A stretch of 64,000 nt of DNA, taken from the NCBI RefSeq assembly GCF_003434055.1, contig NZ_QVEX01000003.1, positions 248,001 through 312,000 of the forward strand. Reading direction: 5' to 3'. Positions 9,292 through 18,625 of this stretch are shown one piece after another. This DNA comes from Enterocloster aldenensis. Its GTDB lineage: Bacteria > Bacillota > Clostridia > Lachnospirales > Lachnospiraceae. Positions within the stretch are counted from its first letter, which is position 1, and every line of letters begins with the position of its first letter. The position numbers and the translations under genes were made by a program. The notes beneath the pieces are model-generated. The model worked only from the letters and a program-made list of their open reading frames with translations. It ran no database searches and was not told the origin of the DNA.

Positions 9292-10155
9292 ATGAATATA
9301 CAATGGTATCCCGGTCATATGACCAAGGCGAAACGGGCCATGAAGGAAGATATCAAGCTGATTGACCTGGTAATCGAACTGGTGGATGCCAGGGTGCCCC
9401 TGTCCAGCAGGAACCCGGATATTGACGATCTGGCCAAGGGGAAAGCCAGGATGGTGCTGCTGAATAAATCAGACCTGGCGGATGAGCGGGTAAATGCGCA
9501 GTGGGCCGCATGGTTTGAGGCAAAAAACATCCATGCCGTAAAGGTGGATTCAAGAAACAAGGGAACCTTAAAACAGGTGCAGTCCGTTGTGCAGGAAGCA
9601 TGTAAGGAAAAGATTGAGCGGGACAGGAAACGCGGGATCATGAACCGTCCCATCCGAACCATGGTGGTGGGAATCCCCAACGTGGGCAAATCCACCTTCA
9701 TCAATTCCTTTGCCGGCAAGGCATGTGCAAAGACCGGCAACAAGCCGGGGGTGACAAAGGGAAACCAATGGATCCGCCTCAATAAGACGCTGGAGCTATT
9801 GGATACCCCGGGAATCCTCTGGCCCAAATTCGAGGACCAGGCAGTGGGGCTTAAGCTGGCCCTGATCGGCTCCATCAACGACCAGATCCTTAACAAGGAC
9901 GACCTGGCCTGCCGGTGCATCCGTATCCTGAAGGAACGGTATCCAGGCATGGTATCCCAGCGGTTCGGCCTTGAGACAGAGGATAAGGAACCGGCAGCCA
10001 TCCTGGAAGATGTGGCAAGACTGCGCTCCTGCCTGATGAAGGGCGGGGAGCTGGATATTGCCAGGGCTGCTGCCATGGTCCTGGATGATTTCAGGTCAGG
10101 GAAACTGGGACGCGTCACCTTGGAGCGGCCCGAAGACTATAAGGATAAAGAGTGA
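9292..10155 (+). CDS. rbgA: Ribosome biogenesis GTPase RbgA (YlqF)
   Basis: A 287-residue circularly permuted GTPase needed for late 50S assembly. G4 (NKSD, ~57-60) comes before G1 (GIPNVGKST, ~125-133) and G3 (DTPG), the order that defines the family. It starts MNIQWYPGHMTKA with AGGAG upstream. The C-terminal helical domain is present. 14 bases after lepB. Confidence 0.95.
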   Translation: MNIQWYPGHMTKAKRAMKEDIKLIDLVIELVDARVPLSSRNPDIDDLAKGKARMVLLNKSDLADERVNAQWAAWFEAKNIHAVKVDSRNKGTLKQVQSVVQEACKEKIERDRKRGIMNRPIRTMVVGIPNVGKSTFINSFAGKACAKTGNKPGVTKGNQWIRLNKTLELLDTPGILWPKFEDQAVGLKLALIGSINDQILNKDDLACRCIRILKERYPGMVSQRFGLETEDKEPAAILEDVARLRSCLMKGGELDIARAAAMVLDDFRSGKLGRVTLERPEDYKDKE

Positions 10156-10186
10156 CCGGATATAACGGGACACGGAAAGGCGGACA

Positions 10187-10846
10187 GTGGCGGCAAGAGT
10201 ATTAAAGGGTGAAAGACTGGAAAAGGAACTGGCCCGTCTGGAGGCCATGGCTGGATATGAAAAAGAGTATGAGGGATACGGGGGCATATGCGGGATTGAC
10301 GAGGCGGGAAGGGGGCCTCTGGCAGGCCCTGTGGCGGCCGGTGCTGTCATCCTTCCAAAGGACTGCCGGATCCTTTATCTGAACGATTCCAAGAAGCTTT
10401 CAGAAAAGCGCAGGGAGGAATTGTTTGAGGAGATTAAGGAAAAGGCAGTGGCATGGTCCGTGGCCATTGCCACCCCTGCCAGGATTGACGAGATTAACAT
10501 CCTCCAGGCCACCTACGAGGCCATGAGGGAGGCTGTGGCCGGGCTTGCCGTGAAACCGGATGTGCTGCTCAACGATGCCGTGACCATACCGGGCCTTGAT
10601 ATCCTACAGGTGCCCATCATAAAAGGCGATGCAAAAAGCCTTTCCATTGCAGCGGCCAGCATCCTGGCCAAGGTCACAAGGGACCGCATGATGGCAGGAT
10701 ATGAGGAAATGTTCCCCGGCTATGGGTTTGCAAAGCACAAGGGTTACGGGACCGCGGCCCATATTGCGGCCATCCGGGAGTTAGGCCCATGCCCCATCCA
10801 CAGGAGGACGTTCATCCGTAATTTTGTGGGGCATACATATGAATAA
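10187..10846 (+). CDS. rnhB: Ribonuclease HII
   Basis: 219 residues. Cleaves RNA in RNA/DNA hybrids, including single ribonucleotides in DNA. The catalytic acids Asp38 and Glu39 (GIDEAGRGPLAG), Asp130 (LLNDAV) and Asp166 (VTRDRM) are all visible. GTG start with GGAAAGG upstream. The end overlaps yraN by 8 bases. A second, unrelated RNase H (rnhA, 26239) is also present. Confidence 0.95.
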   Translation: MAARVLKGERLEKELARLEAMAGYEKEYEGYGGICGIDEAGRGPLAGPVAAGAVILPKDCRILYLNDSKKLSEKRREELFEEIKEKAVAWSVAIATPARIDEINILQATYEAMREAVAGLAVKPDVLLNDAVTIPGLDILQVPIIKGDAKSLSIAAASILAKVTRDRMMAGYEEMFPGYGFAKHKGYGTAAHIAAIRELGPCPIHRRTFIRNFVGHTYE

Positions 10847-11180
10847 ACGGGAGACAGGCAGCTGCTATGAAGAACTGGCAGCTGTTTGTCTACAGAAAAA
10901 AGGATATCGCATCATTGAAAGGAATTACCGCTGCAGGCAGGGGGAAGTGGATCTGGTCTGCCGTCACGGAAGGTACCTGGTGTTCGTGGAAGTCAAATAC
11001 CGTTCCACCGGACGCATGGGCGGGCCCCTGGAGGCAGTGGACCGGGTCAAGCAGAAACGCATCCGTGCAGCAGCGGTTTACTATATGTTCAGCCACAAAA
11101 TACCCGAGGACTGTCCCTGCCGTTTTGATGTGGTGGGAATCCTGGGGGATCAGGTGGAACTGATCCAGGATGCGTTTTAG
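10839..11180 (+). CDS. yraN: UPF0102 family protein YraN
   Basis: 113 residues. A predicted restriction-endonuclease-fold protein of unconfirmed role. The nuclease-like core GEVDLVCR...LVFVEVKYR (E-x-D...E-V-K) is visible. Start ATG lies inside the rnhB end (8-base overlap), the usual neighbour. Function is not established for the family; DNA processing is the common suggestion. Confidence 0.88.
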   Translation: MNKRETGSCYEELAAVCLQKKGYRIIERNYRCRQGEVDLVCRHGRYLVFVEVKYRSTGRMGGPLEAVDRVKQKRIRAAAVYYMFSHKIPEDCPCRFDVVGILGDQVELIQDAF

Positions 11181-11265
11181 AGTGTTTTAGGGCGTTTAGG
11201 GCGTGACAGATGGCGGGAATGAATGTTCGGACACGCCCCAACTATCAGGACTAGGAGGTAATACC

Positions 11266-12120
11266 ATGTCAATTAACTGGATATATAAGGATGACAGGAA
11301 CGTTTTTCGCAATGTGGAACGCGGCGGTGTGCCCTATCTTTCTTTTAAGGCGCTGGAGGACACGGGGATGGTGATAAACGGTTTCTCCACCCGCCTGGGC
11401 GGGGCCAGCAAGGGCAGGTTCGCCACCATGAACTTTTCTTACAGCAGGAAGGACGACCCGGCGGATGTGCTGGAGAATTTTACAAGGATGGCAGATGCCC
11501 TGGGAGTGGAGCGCGACCGGATGGTGGTTTCCTACCAGACCCACACCACCAATGTGCGCAGGGTCACCCGGGAAGATGAGGGAAAAGGCGTTATCCGTGA
11601 ACGGGATTACAGGAATGTGGACGGCCTGATTACCGATGTGCCCGGGATTACCCTGGTAACCTTTTATGCGGACTGCGTGCCCCTGTACCTGGTGGATCCG
11701 GTCCATCATGCAATCGGTCTCAGCCATTCCGGCTGGAGGGGGACGGTAAGGCGCATGGGCCAGGTGACCATGGATGCCATGAAAGAGGCCTTTGGCACAA
11801 GGCCTGAGGATGTGACGGCCTGCATCGGTCCCAGCATCTGCAGGGACTGCTTTGAGGTGGGGGAAGAGGTGGCAGAAGCCTTTGCGGATGCCTTTGACCC
11901 AAAATACAGGGACGCACTGTACCGCGCCAACGCAAAGCCGGGCAAATACCAGCTGGATTTATGGAAGGCCAATGAAATCATATTCCAGGAGGCCGGCGTG
12001 CCCAAAGAGCAGATCCATACCACGAATATCTGTACCATGTGCAACAGTGATTACCTGTTCTCCCACCGCAGGGTGGGAGAGGAGCGCGGGAATCTGGCAG
12101 CCTTTTTAAGTATCAGGTAA
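11266..12120 (+). CDS. pgeF: Peptidoglycan editing factor PgeF (YfiH, laccase-domain protein)
   Basis: 284 residues. Metal-site residues lie in YQTHTTNV, ADCVPLYLVDP, HSGWRGTVRRM and CIGPSICRDCFEVGEEV, with CTMCNSDYLFSHRR near the end. The family has been described as polyphenol oxidase, purine nucleoside hydrolase/phosphorylase and peptidoglycan editing enzyme, so the exact substrate should be treated as open. The start is the ATG with AGGAGGT 7 bases upstream; an in-frame start at 11203 lacks a good site. Confidence 0.88.
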   Translation: MSINWIYKDDRNVFRNVERGGVPYLSFKALEDTGMVINGFSTRLGGASKGRFATMNFSYSRKDDPADVLENFTRMADALGVERDRMVVSYQTHTTNVRRVTREDEGKGVIRERDYRNVDGLITDVPGITLVTFYADCVPLYLVDPVHHAIGLSHSGWRGTVRRMGQVTMDAMKEAFGTRPEDVTACIGPSICRDCFEVGEEVAEAFADAFDPKYRDALYRANAKPGKYQLDLWKANEIIFQEAGVPKEQIHTTNICTMCNSDYLFSHRRVGEERGNLAAFLSIR

Positions 12121-12155
12121 TGGTTGGGGACGGATTGCGGGGTTATACTTAGATG

Positions 12156-12200
12156 AAAAATGCACGGCCCATTCCATGGCGGGAAGGGCCGTGCATTTTT
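12156..12200. terminator. Bidirectional terminator between pgeF and prs
   Basis: A perfect 15-bp stem (AAAAATGCACGGCCC with its complement) and a 15-base loop. It reads as a T-tailed terminator from both sides, serving the convergent pgeF (+) and prs (-). Confidence 0.85.
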
Positions 12201-12273
12201 ATATCCCTGCATCTAAGGCTGCAGATTGTCTGTAAGGCTGCCAGGTTTTTTACCTGATTCCACCTGTCTATGG

Positions 12274-13479
12274 TTATACCAGTTTCTGGAAATACTCATA
12301 TCCGCCGTTCTGGTATTTCTGTACCAGCTTCTGGATCTTCTCCGTGGGTGAGAGGGAAGAGCTGATGGAACGGTCATGGTTCAGTGCATTGATGATGGCG
12401 GCCAGGTATTTGCCCATATCTGCTTCCAGATACCAATCCCTCTTTAACAGATCAGGGGTGCGGTAGTTCAGGTTGGTGGTGATGACATAATCCAGATAAC
12501 CCTGGGTATGGAATTCATCGAACTTCTCAAGACCATTGGTGAAGAGCCCGAAGGTACAGCATACGATGACCTTCTCTGCCTTGCGTTCTTTTAACTCCTT
12601 ACAGGTATCCAGCATGCTTTCGCCGGAAGAAATCATGTCGTCAATGATCAGCACGGTTTTTCCTTCCACGGAAGCGCCCAGGAATTCGTGGGCAACAATG
12701 GGGTTGCGTCCCCCGATTACCTGGGAATAGTCCCTGCGTTTGTAGAACATGCCCATGTCAACCCCCAGGTTGTTGGCCAGGTAGACCGCCCGGTTCATGG
12801 CGCCTTCGTCCGGGCTTATGATCATCAGGTGTTCCTTGTCAATCCGGATGCTGGAGTCATGGGTAAAGAGGCTTTTGACAAACTGGTAGGTTGGCATGAA
12901 GTTGTCAAAGCCGATTAATGGGATGGCATTCTGCACACGCGGGTCATGGGCGTCAAATGTAATGATGTTCTCCACTCCCATGGCCGCCACTTCCTCAAGG
13001 CCCATGGCACAATCCAGGGATTCACGCTTGCTGCGCTTGTGCTGGCGGCTTTCATATAAGAAAGGCATGATCACATTCACCCTGTGGGCATTTGTACAGG
13101 CGCCGATGATACGCTTTAAATCCTGGAAATGGTCATCCGGCGACATGTGGTTGGTATAGCCGCTTACCGTATAGGGGATGCTGTAGTTCATTACATCCAC
13201 CATGACGAAGACATCTGCACCCCGGACGGATTCGCCGATGACAGCCTTGCCCTCCCCGGTGCCGAATCTGGGGCAGCTGCATTTTAACAGATAAGAATCC
13301 ACGTCATAACCGCGGTAGTGGAGGTCCTCCTTGCGGCGCATAAGCTCTTCCATGTCATTGCGCCTGAACTGGACGATATGGTCGTTTACCTTGGATGCCA
13401 GGTCCTGACAGCTTTCCAGGGCAGCGATTTTGAGGGGCGCGACCGGAAGGGAATCTTTAAATACGAAATTGTTAGCCAT
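12274..13479 (-). CDS. prs: Ribose-phosphate pyrophosphokinase (long form)
   Basis: Makes PRPP from ribose-5-phosphate and ATP for purine, pyrimidine, His, Trp and NAD synthesis. The PRPP-binding loop VLIIDDMISSGES and the FYKRRDYS segment are clear; the fold is that of two phosphoribosyltransferase domains. At 401 residues it is about 80 longer than the usual ~315-residue enzyme. The extra length is mostly at the N-terminus (first ~80 residues) and in loops such as YTNHMSPDDHFQDLKRI. The ATG is preceded by AAAGGAG on the - strand, with a promoter at 13552-13581. Confidence 0.88.
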   Translation of the reverse strand: MANNFVFKDSLPVAPLKIAALESCQDLASKVNDHIVQFRRNDMEELMRRKEDLHYRGYDVDSYLLKCSCPRFGTGEGKAVIGESVRGADVFVMVDVMNYSIPYTVSGYTNHMSPDDHFQDLKRIIGACTNAHRVNVIMPFLYESRQHKRSKRESLDCAMGLEEVAAMGVENIITFDAHDPRVQNAIPLIGFDNFMPTYQFVKSLFTHDSSIRIDKEHLMIISPDEGAMNRAVYLANNLGVDMGMFYKRRDYSQVIGGRNPIVAHEFLGASVEGKTVLIIDDMISSGESMLDTCKELKERKAEKVIVCCTFGLFTNGLEKFDEFHTQGYLDYVITTNLNYRTPDLLKRDWYLEADMGKYLAAIINALNHDRSISSSLSPTEKIQKLVQKYQNGGYEYFQKLV

Positions 13480-13551
13480 GATAGCTGTACTCCTTTGTCA
13501 AATAAGTAAATAATTGCCAATTTTCATATGTCTGCATATTATCACATATGA

Positions 13552-13581
13552 TTTATACCATTTTTTATTTGGCCGGGTCAA
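13552..13581 (-). promoter_or_regulatory. Promoter of prs
   Basis: On the - strand: TTGACC (13581-13576), 18 bases, TATAAA (13557-13552), about 70 bases before the prs start. Confidence 0.5.
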
Positions 13582-13681
13582 GGGGTTGCAGATATTTCCT
13601 CAAAAAAAACAAAACAATTCCTCAAAAAGAACTTGTCATTTACAAAAGAGGGCAATATTGTTATTATATAAGTCAAAAGAC

Positions 13682-13710
13682 TTTACAAGTCGGGACACGT
13701 ATAGTAAAAT
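13682..13710 (+). promoter_or_regulatory. Promoter for the DUF6472-der-plsY-gpsA group
   Basis: TTTACA (13682-13687), 17 bases, TAAAAT (13705-13710), 38 bases before the first start codon. Confidence 0.5.
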
Positions 13711-13748
13711 CAAGCGGATACAATTTTATCTGAAGGGTATGGTACGCA

Positions 13749-13946
13749 ATGGGATCTGGCAGGAAGCCTGGAAAGACCAGCTGTGAGTGCTGCGGCAATT
13801 ATGTGTATGATGAGGATAATGATTACTATATCTGTGAAGTGGATCTGGATGAGGACGAAATGGGCCGTTTTTTAAACAATACCATGTATGCCTGTCCCTA
13901 TTATCAGTCTGACGACGAGTACAGGATTGTAAGGAAACAGATATAG
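13749..13946 (+). CDS. Small acidic cysteine-bearing protein, DUF6472-like
   Basis: 65 residues with CECCGNYVYDEDNDYYICEVDLDEDEM... in short pieces: a CxxC pair (Cys12 region), a third Cys in YICEV and a fourth in ACPYY, followed by DEYRIVRKQI. The cysteine layout suggests a small zinc-binding fold. The pattern matches a family I know from Lachnospiraceae as DUF6472; function unknown. It lies 25 bases before der and is likely the first gene of the der-plsY-gpsA unit. Confidence 0.75.
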   Translation: MGSGRKPGKTSCECCGNYVYDEDNDYYICEVDLDEDEMGRFLNNTMYACPYYQSDDEYRIVRKQI

Positions 13947-13971
13947 GATGTTTTGAAAGAGAGGAAATGAC

Positions 13972-15300
13972 ATGAGTAAACCAGTGGTAGCGATTGTGGG
14001 CAGGCCCAATGTGGGAAAGTCCACGCTGTTTAATGTAATAGCAGGGGATACCATTTCGATTGTAAAGGATACGCCGGGAGTGACCAGGGACAGGATTTAT
14101 GCGGACTGCAGCTGGCTGGACATGAACTTCACGCTGATTGACACGGGAGGGATTGAGCCGGACACAAAGGATATCATCCTTTCCCAGATGCGGGAGCAGG
14201 CGGAGATTGCCATATCCACGGCAGATGTGATCATCTTCATCGTGGATGTGCGCCAGGGGCTGGTGGATTCGGACGCCAAGGTGGCCGATATGCTGCGCAA
14301 GTCCCGCAAGCCGGTGGTGCTGGCAGTAAACAAGGTGGACAGCATGGCCAAGTTCGGCAACGACGTATATGAGTTCTATAATCTGGGCATCGGCGAACCG
14401 GTTCCCGTATCAGCTGCCTCCAGGCTGGGAATCGGAGACCTGCTGGATGAAGTGGTGAAGCATTTTGACGGGGAGAAGATAGAGGAGGAAGAGGATGACC
14501 GCCCAAGGATTGCGGTTGTGGGCAAGCCCAATGTGGGCAAATCCTCCATCATCAATAAGCTTCTCGGTGAGAACCGGGTCATTGTAAGCGATATCGCAGG
14601 CACCACAAGGGATGCGGTGGACACTGAAATTGTTTATAACGGCATGCCCTATGTGTTCATCGACACGGCCGGCCTGCGCCGCAAGAGCAAGATTAAGGAA
14701 GAACTGGAACGTTACAGCATCATCCGCACCGTGACAGCGGTGGAGCGTGCGGACATCGTGATTGTTGTCATTGACGCCACCGAGGGCGTGACGGAACAGG
14801 ATGCCAAGATTGCCGGTATTGCCCACGAACGGGGCAAGGGTGTCATTGTGGCCGTGAACAAATGGGATTCCATTGAGAAGACGGACAAGACCATTTATGA
14901 GTATACCAACAAGATAAAGGAGACCCTTTCCTTCATGCCTTATGCGGAATATATCTTCATTTCCGCGGCAACGGGACAGCGCCTTCCGAAGCTGTTTGAG
15001 CTGATTGACGCGGTGCGGCAGAACCAGAACCTGCGGGTTGCCACAGGCGTCCTGAATGAGATCATGACAGAGGCAGTTGCCATGCAGCAGCCGCCCTCTG
15101 ACAAGGGAAAGAGACTTAAGATTTACTATATGACCCAGGTTGCAGTGAAACCGCCCACATTCGTAGTTTTTGTAAATGATAAGGAACTGATGCATTTCTC
15201 CTATACCAGGTATCTGGAAAACCAGATCCGCAATTCATTCGGGTTTAAGGGGACGTCCTTAAAATTCCTTATCCGCGAGCGAAAGACAAAGGAACAATAA
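13972..15300 (+). CDS. der: Ribosome biogenesis GTPase Der (EngA)
   Basis: 442 residues with two GTPase domains in tandem. Domain 1: GRPNVGKST (~10-18), DTGG, NKVD. Domain 2: GKPNVGKSS (~183-191), DTAG, NKWD. A C-terminal KH-like domain (~350-440) follows. It acts in 50S subunit assembly. Upstream GAGAGGAAATGAC serves the ATG. plsY follows after 22 bases. Confidence 0.97.
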   Translation: MSKPVVAIVGRPNVGKSTLFNVIAGDTISIVKDTPGVTRDRIYADCSWLDMNFTLIDTGGIEPDTKDIILSQMREQAEIAISTADVIIFIVDVRQGLVDSDAKVADMLRKSRKPVVLAVNKVDSMAKFGNDVYEFYNLGIGEPVPVSAASRLGIGDLLDEVVKHFDGEKIEEEEDDRPRIAVVGKPNVGKSSIINKLLGENRVIVSDIAGTTRDAVDTEIVYNGMPYVFIDTAGLRRKSKIKEELERYSIIRTVTAVERADIVIVVIDATEGVTEQDAKIAGIAHERGKGVIVAVNKWDSIEKTDKTIYEYTNKIKETLSFMPYAEYIFISAATGQRLPKLFELIDAVRQNQNLRVATGVLNEIMTEAVAMQQPPSDKGKRLKIYYMTQVAVKPPTFVVFVNDKELMHFSYTRYLENQIRNSFGFKGTSLKFLIRERKTKEQ

Positions 15301-15322
15301 ACACAGCAAGGGGGATAATGGA

Positions 15323-15958
15323 ATGGAACGGATCATATGTTTAGTCATGGGGTATGTGTTTGGGCTTTTTCAGACAGGTTATATATATGGCAAGGTCAAG
15401 GGGATTGATATCCGCCAGCACGGAAGCGGCAATTCGGGAAGTACCAATGCCCTGAGGGTCATGGGGGTAAGGGCGGGCGCCCTTGTGTTTATGGGGGATT
15501 TCCTGAAAACCGTGATCCCATGTTTCCTGGTGCGTATCCTGTTCGCATCCCGGCCGGAATATGTCTATGTCTTAATCCTCTATGCCGGATTCGGTGTGAT
15601 CCTGGGGCACAATTTTCCGTTTTATCTGAACTTTAAGGGCGGAAAGGGGATTGCTGCAACTGCCGGGATTATGTTTTCACTAGACTGGAGGCTGACGGCC
15701 CTGTGCCTGGCTGCATTCATCCTCATTGTGGCTGTTACCAGATATGTGTCCCTAGGCTCCCTTGTGGTTTCCACCATCTTCCTTATCTGGAATATAATGA
15801 TGGGACAGATGGGCGCCTACGGTCTTTCCCAGACATCAAGGCTTGAATTCTACGGGGTTTCTGCGGTGATATCCATCATGGCCTTCTGGAGACACAGGGC
15901 CAATATTGTCAGGCTGGCCCAGGGCAGGGAGAATAAGGTGGGTGCGAAAAAGCAATAA
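15323..15958 (+). CDS. plsY: Acyl-phosphate:glycerol-3-phosphate acyltransferase PlsY
   Basis: 211-residue membrane enzyme that makes lysophosphatidic acid, the first step of phospholipid synthesis. Conserved blocks are HGSGNSGSTNALRVMG (~33-48) and GHNFPFYLNFKGGKGIA (~93-109); five or so hydrophobic helices are visible. AGGGGG precedes the ATG. The neighbour gpsA supplies its substrate glycerol-3-phosphate. Confidence 0.95.
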   Translation: MERIICLVMGYVFGLFQTGYIYGKVKGIDIRQHGSGNSGSTNALRVMGVRAGALVFMGDFLKTVIPCFLVRILFASRPEYVYVLILYAGFGVILGHNFPFYLNFKGGKGIAATAGIMFSLDWRLTALCLAAFILIVAVTRYVSLGSLVVSTIFLIWNIMMGQMGAYGLSQTSRLEFYGVSAVISIMAFWRHRANIVRLAQGRENKVGAKKQ

Positions 15959-15982
15959 AATATCAAAATGGACGGTGAAGTT

Positions 15983-16996
15983 ATGGCATCAATCGGTGTA
16001 ATTGGATCAGGTACATGGGGAACGGCGCTGGCAGTGCTGCTCCATGGCAATGGACATCAGGTGGTAATCTGGTCGGCAATACCAGAGGAAATAAAAGAGC
16101 TGAAGGAAACCCATGCCCACAGGAATCTGCCGGAAGTAAAGATTCCTGTGGCAATCGGTTTTACGGATGATCTAAAGGAAGCCATGGAGGATAAGGACCT
16201 GCTGGTCCTGGCAGTGCCCTCTGTATTTGTCAGGGACACGGCCCGGAGGATGAAGGCATATATCAGGCCGGGCCAGGTCATTACCAATGTGGCCAAGGGA
16301 ATTGAGGAGCATACCCTTATGACCCTGTCACAGATCATAGAGCAGGAACTGCCTGAGGCAGAGGTTACGGTCCTGTCCGGCCCAAGCCATGCGGAGGAGG
16401 TAAGCAGGGGACTGCCCACCACCTGTGTGGCAGGCGCACATAAGAAGCATGTGGCGGAATTTGTACAGGGGATTTTCATGAGCCAGGTGTTCCGGGTGTA
16501 CACAAGTCCGGATATCCTGGGGATAGAACTGGGAAGCGCCCTGAAGAACGTGATTGCCCTGGCAGCCGGCATGGCCGACGGCCTTGGATATGGCGATAAT
16601 ACAAAGGCAGCCCTGATTACCAGGGGGATTGCGGAGATATCCAGACTGGGTATGGATATGGGCGGCAGGATGGAAACCTTTGCCGGCCTTACGGGAATCG
16701 GCGACCTGATTGTTACCTGTGCCAGCATGCACAGCCGCAACCGGCGGGCAGGCATACTGATTGGCAGGGGATACACCATGGAGGAAGCCATGGCAGAGGT
16801 GAAGATGGTGGTGGAAGGCGTCTACTCAGCCAAGGCAGCCCTGGCCCTTGCAGGGAAGTATGGGGTATCCATGCCCATTGTTGAACAGGTCAATGCCATA
16901 CTGTTTGACGGCATGCCTGCAAAGGAAGCTGTTTCCGAGCTGATGCTCAGGGATAAACGGATTGAGAATTCCGGCCTGGAATGGGATGCGCAATGA
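15983..16996 (+). CDS. gpsA: Glycerol-3-phosphate dehydrogenase [NAD(P)+]
   Basis: 337 residues from ATG 15983 (MASIGVIGSGTWGTALA). Reduces dihydroxyacetone phosphate to glycerol-3-phosphate for phospholipids. Shows the NAD-binding GxGxxG at the start, a catalytic Lys in SALKNVIALAAGMADGL and the GDLIVTC...RNRRAG segment. An in-frame ATG at 15968 would add five residues but has no ribosome site. Follows plsY after 24 bases: substrate-producing and substrate-using genes are paired. Confidence 0.95.
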   Translation: MASIGVIGSGTWGTALAVLLHGNGHQVVIWSAIPEEIKELKETHAHRNLPEVKIPVAIGFTDDLKEAMEDKDLLVLAVPSVFVRDTARRMKAYIRPGQVITNVAKGIEEHTLMTLSQIIEQELPEAEVTVLSGPSHAEEVSRGLPTTCVAGAHKKHVAEFVQGIFMSQVFRVYTSPDILGIELGSALKNVIALAAGMADGLGYGDNTKAALITRGIAEISRLGMDMGGRMETFAGLTGIGDLIVTCASMHSRNRRAGILIGRGYTMEEAMAEVKMVVEGVYSAKAALALAGKYGVSMPIVEQVNAILFDGMPAKEAVSELMLRDKRIENSGLEWDAQ

Positions 16997-17010
16997 CATA
17001 TGCGGTTAGG

Positions 17011-17051
17011 TTTAAGGGAGGGGATGCCTGGATTGGCTCCCCTCCCTTAAA
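17011..17051. terminator. Long hairpin after gpsA, possible terminator
   Basis: A perfect 14-bp stem (TTTAAGGGAGGGGA with its complement) around a 13-base loop. On the + strand it is followed by A's rather than T's, so as a + terminator it is atypical; a T-run is found only on the - strand. Confidence 0.5.
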
Positions 17052-17138
17052 AAATGGGGGCTTTTGCGGTAATAAGATGAATTCAGGCACAAATTTTCGG
17101 TCATTCGCGAAAAATAACCTATAATTTTTATGAAAAGG

Positions 17139-17167
17139 TTGACAATCCTCCGGTAACTACCTATAAT
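17139..17167 (+). promoter_or_regulatory. Consensus sigma-A promoter of the liv operon
   Basis: TTGACA (17139-17144), 17 bases, TATAAT (17162-17167): a full match to consensus, fitting an abundantly made solute-binding protein. The ~70-base leader has a small CCGCG/CGCGG hairpin and no recognisable riboswitch. Confidence 0.85.
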
Positions 17168-17241
17168 ATAGAAAGCTTTACAAAGAAAGTCCGCGGTGTT
17201 TCGACGCGGAAGGGTAAGGAAAAGCAAGAGGAGGAAAAATT

Positions 17242-18453
17242 ATGAAAAAGAAATTATTTAGTCTTGGTTTGGCAGTGGCCATGGCTGCTTCTTTAACAGC
17301 ATGCGGCGGTTCCGGCACAGCAGGGACCACTAAGGCTGCCGAGACAACCGCGGCAGACAAGGCAGGAGCAGCGGATAACGCGGCAGCAGGCGGCGTGATT
17401 AAGATTGGCGGTATCGGACCCACTACCGGGGGCGCGGCTGTATATGGCCTGGCCGTTCAGCACGGCGCACAGCTGGCAGTTGATGAGATTAACGCGGCAG
17501 GCGGCATCAATGGATGTACAATTGAATTTAATTTCCAGGATGATGAGCATGATCCGGAGAAGTCCGTAAGTGCTTATAATACATTAAAGGACTGGGGAAT
17601 GCAGGCGCTGATGGGCACCGTGACATCCGGCCCATGTATCGCTGTTGCTGATAAGACGGCGGCTGACAACATGTTCCAGATTACCCCATCCGGCTCCGCC
17701 GTGGAGTGCGCGGCCAATCCTAACGTGTTCCGTATCTGTTTTTCCGATCCGGACCAGGGCGCTGCTTCCGCTAAGTACATAGGCGAGAACAAGCTGGCAA
17801 CCAAGATTGCTGTTATCTATGACAGCTCCGATATCTATTCCAGCGGTATTTATGAGAAGTTTGCGGAAGAGGCCGCGAACCAGGGCCTTGAGATTGTTGC
17901 GGCCGAGGCTTTCACGGCTGACAGCAACAAGGATTTCTCCACACAGCTGCAGAAGGCCAAGGATGCCGGCGCAGAGCTGGTATTCCTGCCGATTTACTAC
18001 ACAGAGGCTTCCCTGATTTTACAGCAGGCTGACAAGGCCGGCTTTGAGACACAGTTCTTTGGCTGTGACGGTATGGACGGAATCCTTCAGGTTGAGAATT
18101 TTGACACCAGCCTGGCAGAGGGCCTGATGCTGCTTACACCATTTGCAGCAGATGCAACAGACGACCTGACTGTTAACTTTGTAAAGAGCTACAAGGATGC
18201 ATACAATGAAGTTCCTGTACAGTTCGCAGCTGATGCGTACGATGCAATCTACGCCCTGAAGGCAGCCATGGAAGATGCCAATGTGACCGCTGATATGGAT
18301 GCAAGCGCTATCTGCGATGCCCTGAAGGCTTCCATGCTGAACATCAAGTTAGACGGACTGACCGGCGAAGGCATGACCTGGACCGAGGACGGTGAGCCTC
18401 ACAAGGCGCCAAAGGCCGTTAAGGTAGTGGACGGAGCATACGCAGCCATGTAA
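17242..18453 (+). CDS. livJ: Branched-chain amino-acid ABC transporter, substrate-binding lipoprotein
   Basis: 403 residues. A lipoprotein signal peptide ends in LTAC, with Cys21 as the lipid-modified residue. A Ser/Thr/Ala-rich linker and a type I periplasmic-binding fold follow, starting IKIGGIGPTTGGAAVYG. It captures Leu/Ile/Val (or a related amino acid; the ligand is not proven by sequence) outside the cell and delivers it to LivHM. AGAGGAGG ribosome site. First gene of livJHMGF; a hairpin after it may keep downstream transcription lower. Confidence 0.92.
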   Translation: MKKKLFSLGLAVAMAASLTACGGSGTAGTTKAAETTAADKAGAADNAAAGGVIKIGGIGPTTGGAAVYGLAVQHGAQLAVDEINAAGGINGCTIEFNFQDDEHDPEKSVSAYNTLKDWGMQALMGTVTSGPCIAVADKTAADNMFQITPSGSAVECAANPNVFRICFSDPDQGAASAKYIGENKLATKIAVIYDSSDIYSSGIYEKFAEEAANQGLEIVAAEAFTADSNKDFSTQLQKAKDAGAELVFLPIYYTEASLILQQADKAGFETQFFGCDGMDGILQVENFDTSLAEGLMLLTPFAADATDDLTVNFVKSYKDAYNEVPVQFAADAYDAIYALKAAMEDANVTADMDASAICDALKASMLNIKLDGLTGEGMTWTEDGEPHKAPKAVKVVDGAYAAM

Positions 18454-18504
18454 GTACAGCCCATTCAGATAAGGTGGACTGACTGTTACAACACAAAACC
18501 CAAC

Positions 18505-18538
18505 AGAGGGCTGTCACTATGACAACCCTCTTGTTTAT
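18505..18538 (+). terminator. Intercistronic hairpin livJ-livH
   Basis: AGAGGGcTGTCA / TGACAaCCCTCT, a 12-bp stem with one mismatch and a 3-base loop, then TTGTTTAT. Probably a partial terminator that sets more LivJ than permease. Confidence 0.6.
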
Positions 18539-18625
18539 AGTAAGGTTTCATGATATCATAAGTTACAGGATTCCGCCGCTTCACAGCGGTAAATCAAAAA
18601 AGACTTCAGACAAAGAGGTGCAGGT

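Noticed and set aside
17168..17241. Riboswitch before livJ
   Set aside because: Leader of about 70 bases with one small hairpin; no recognisable aptamer.
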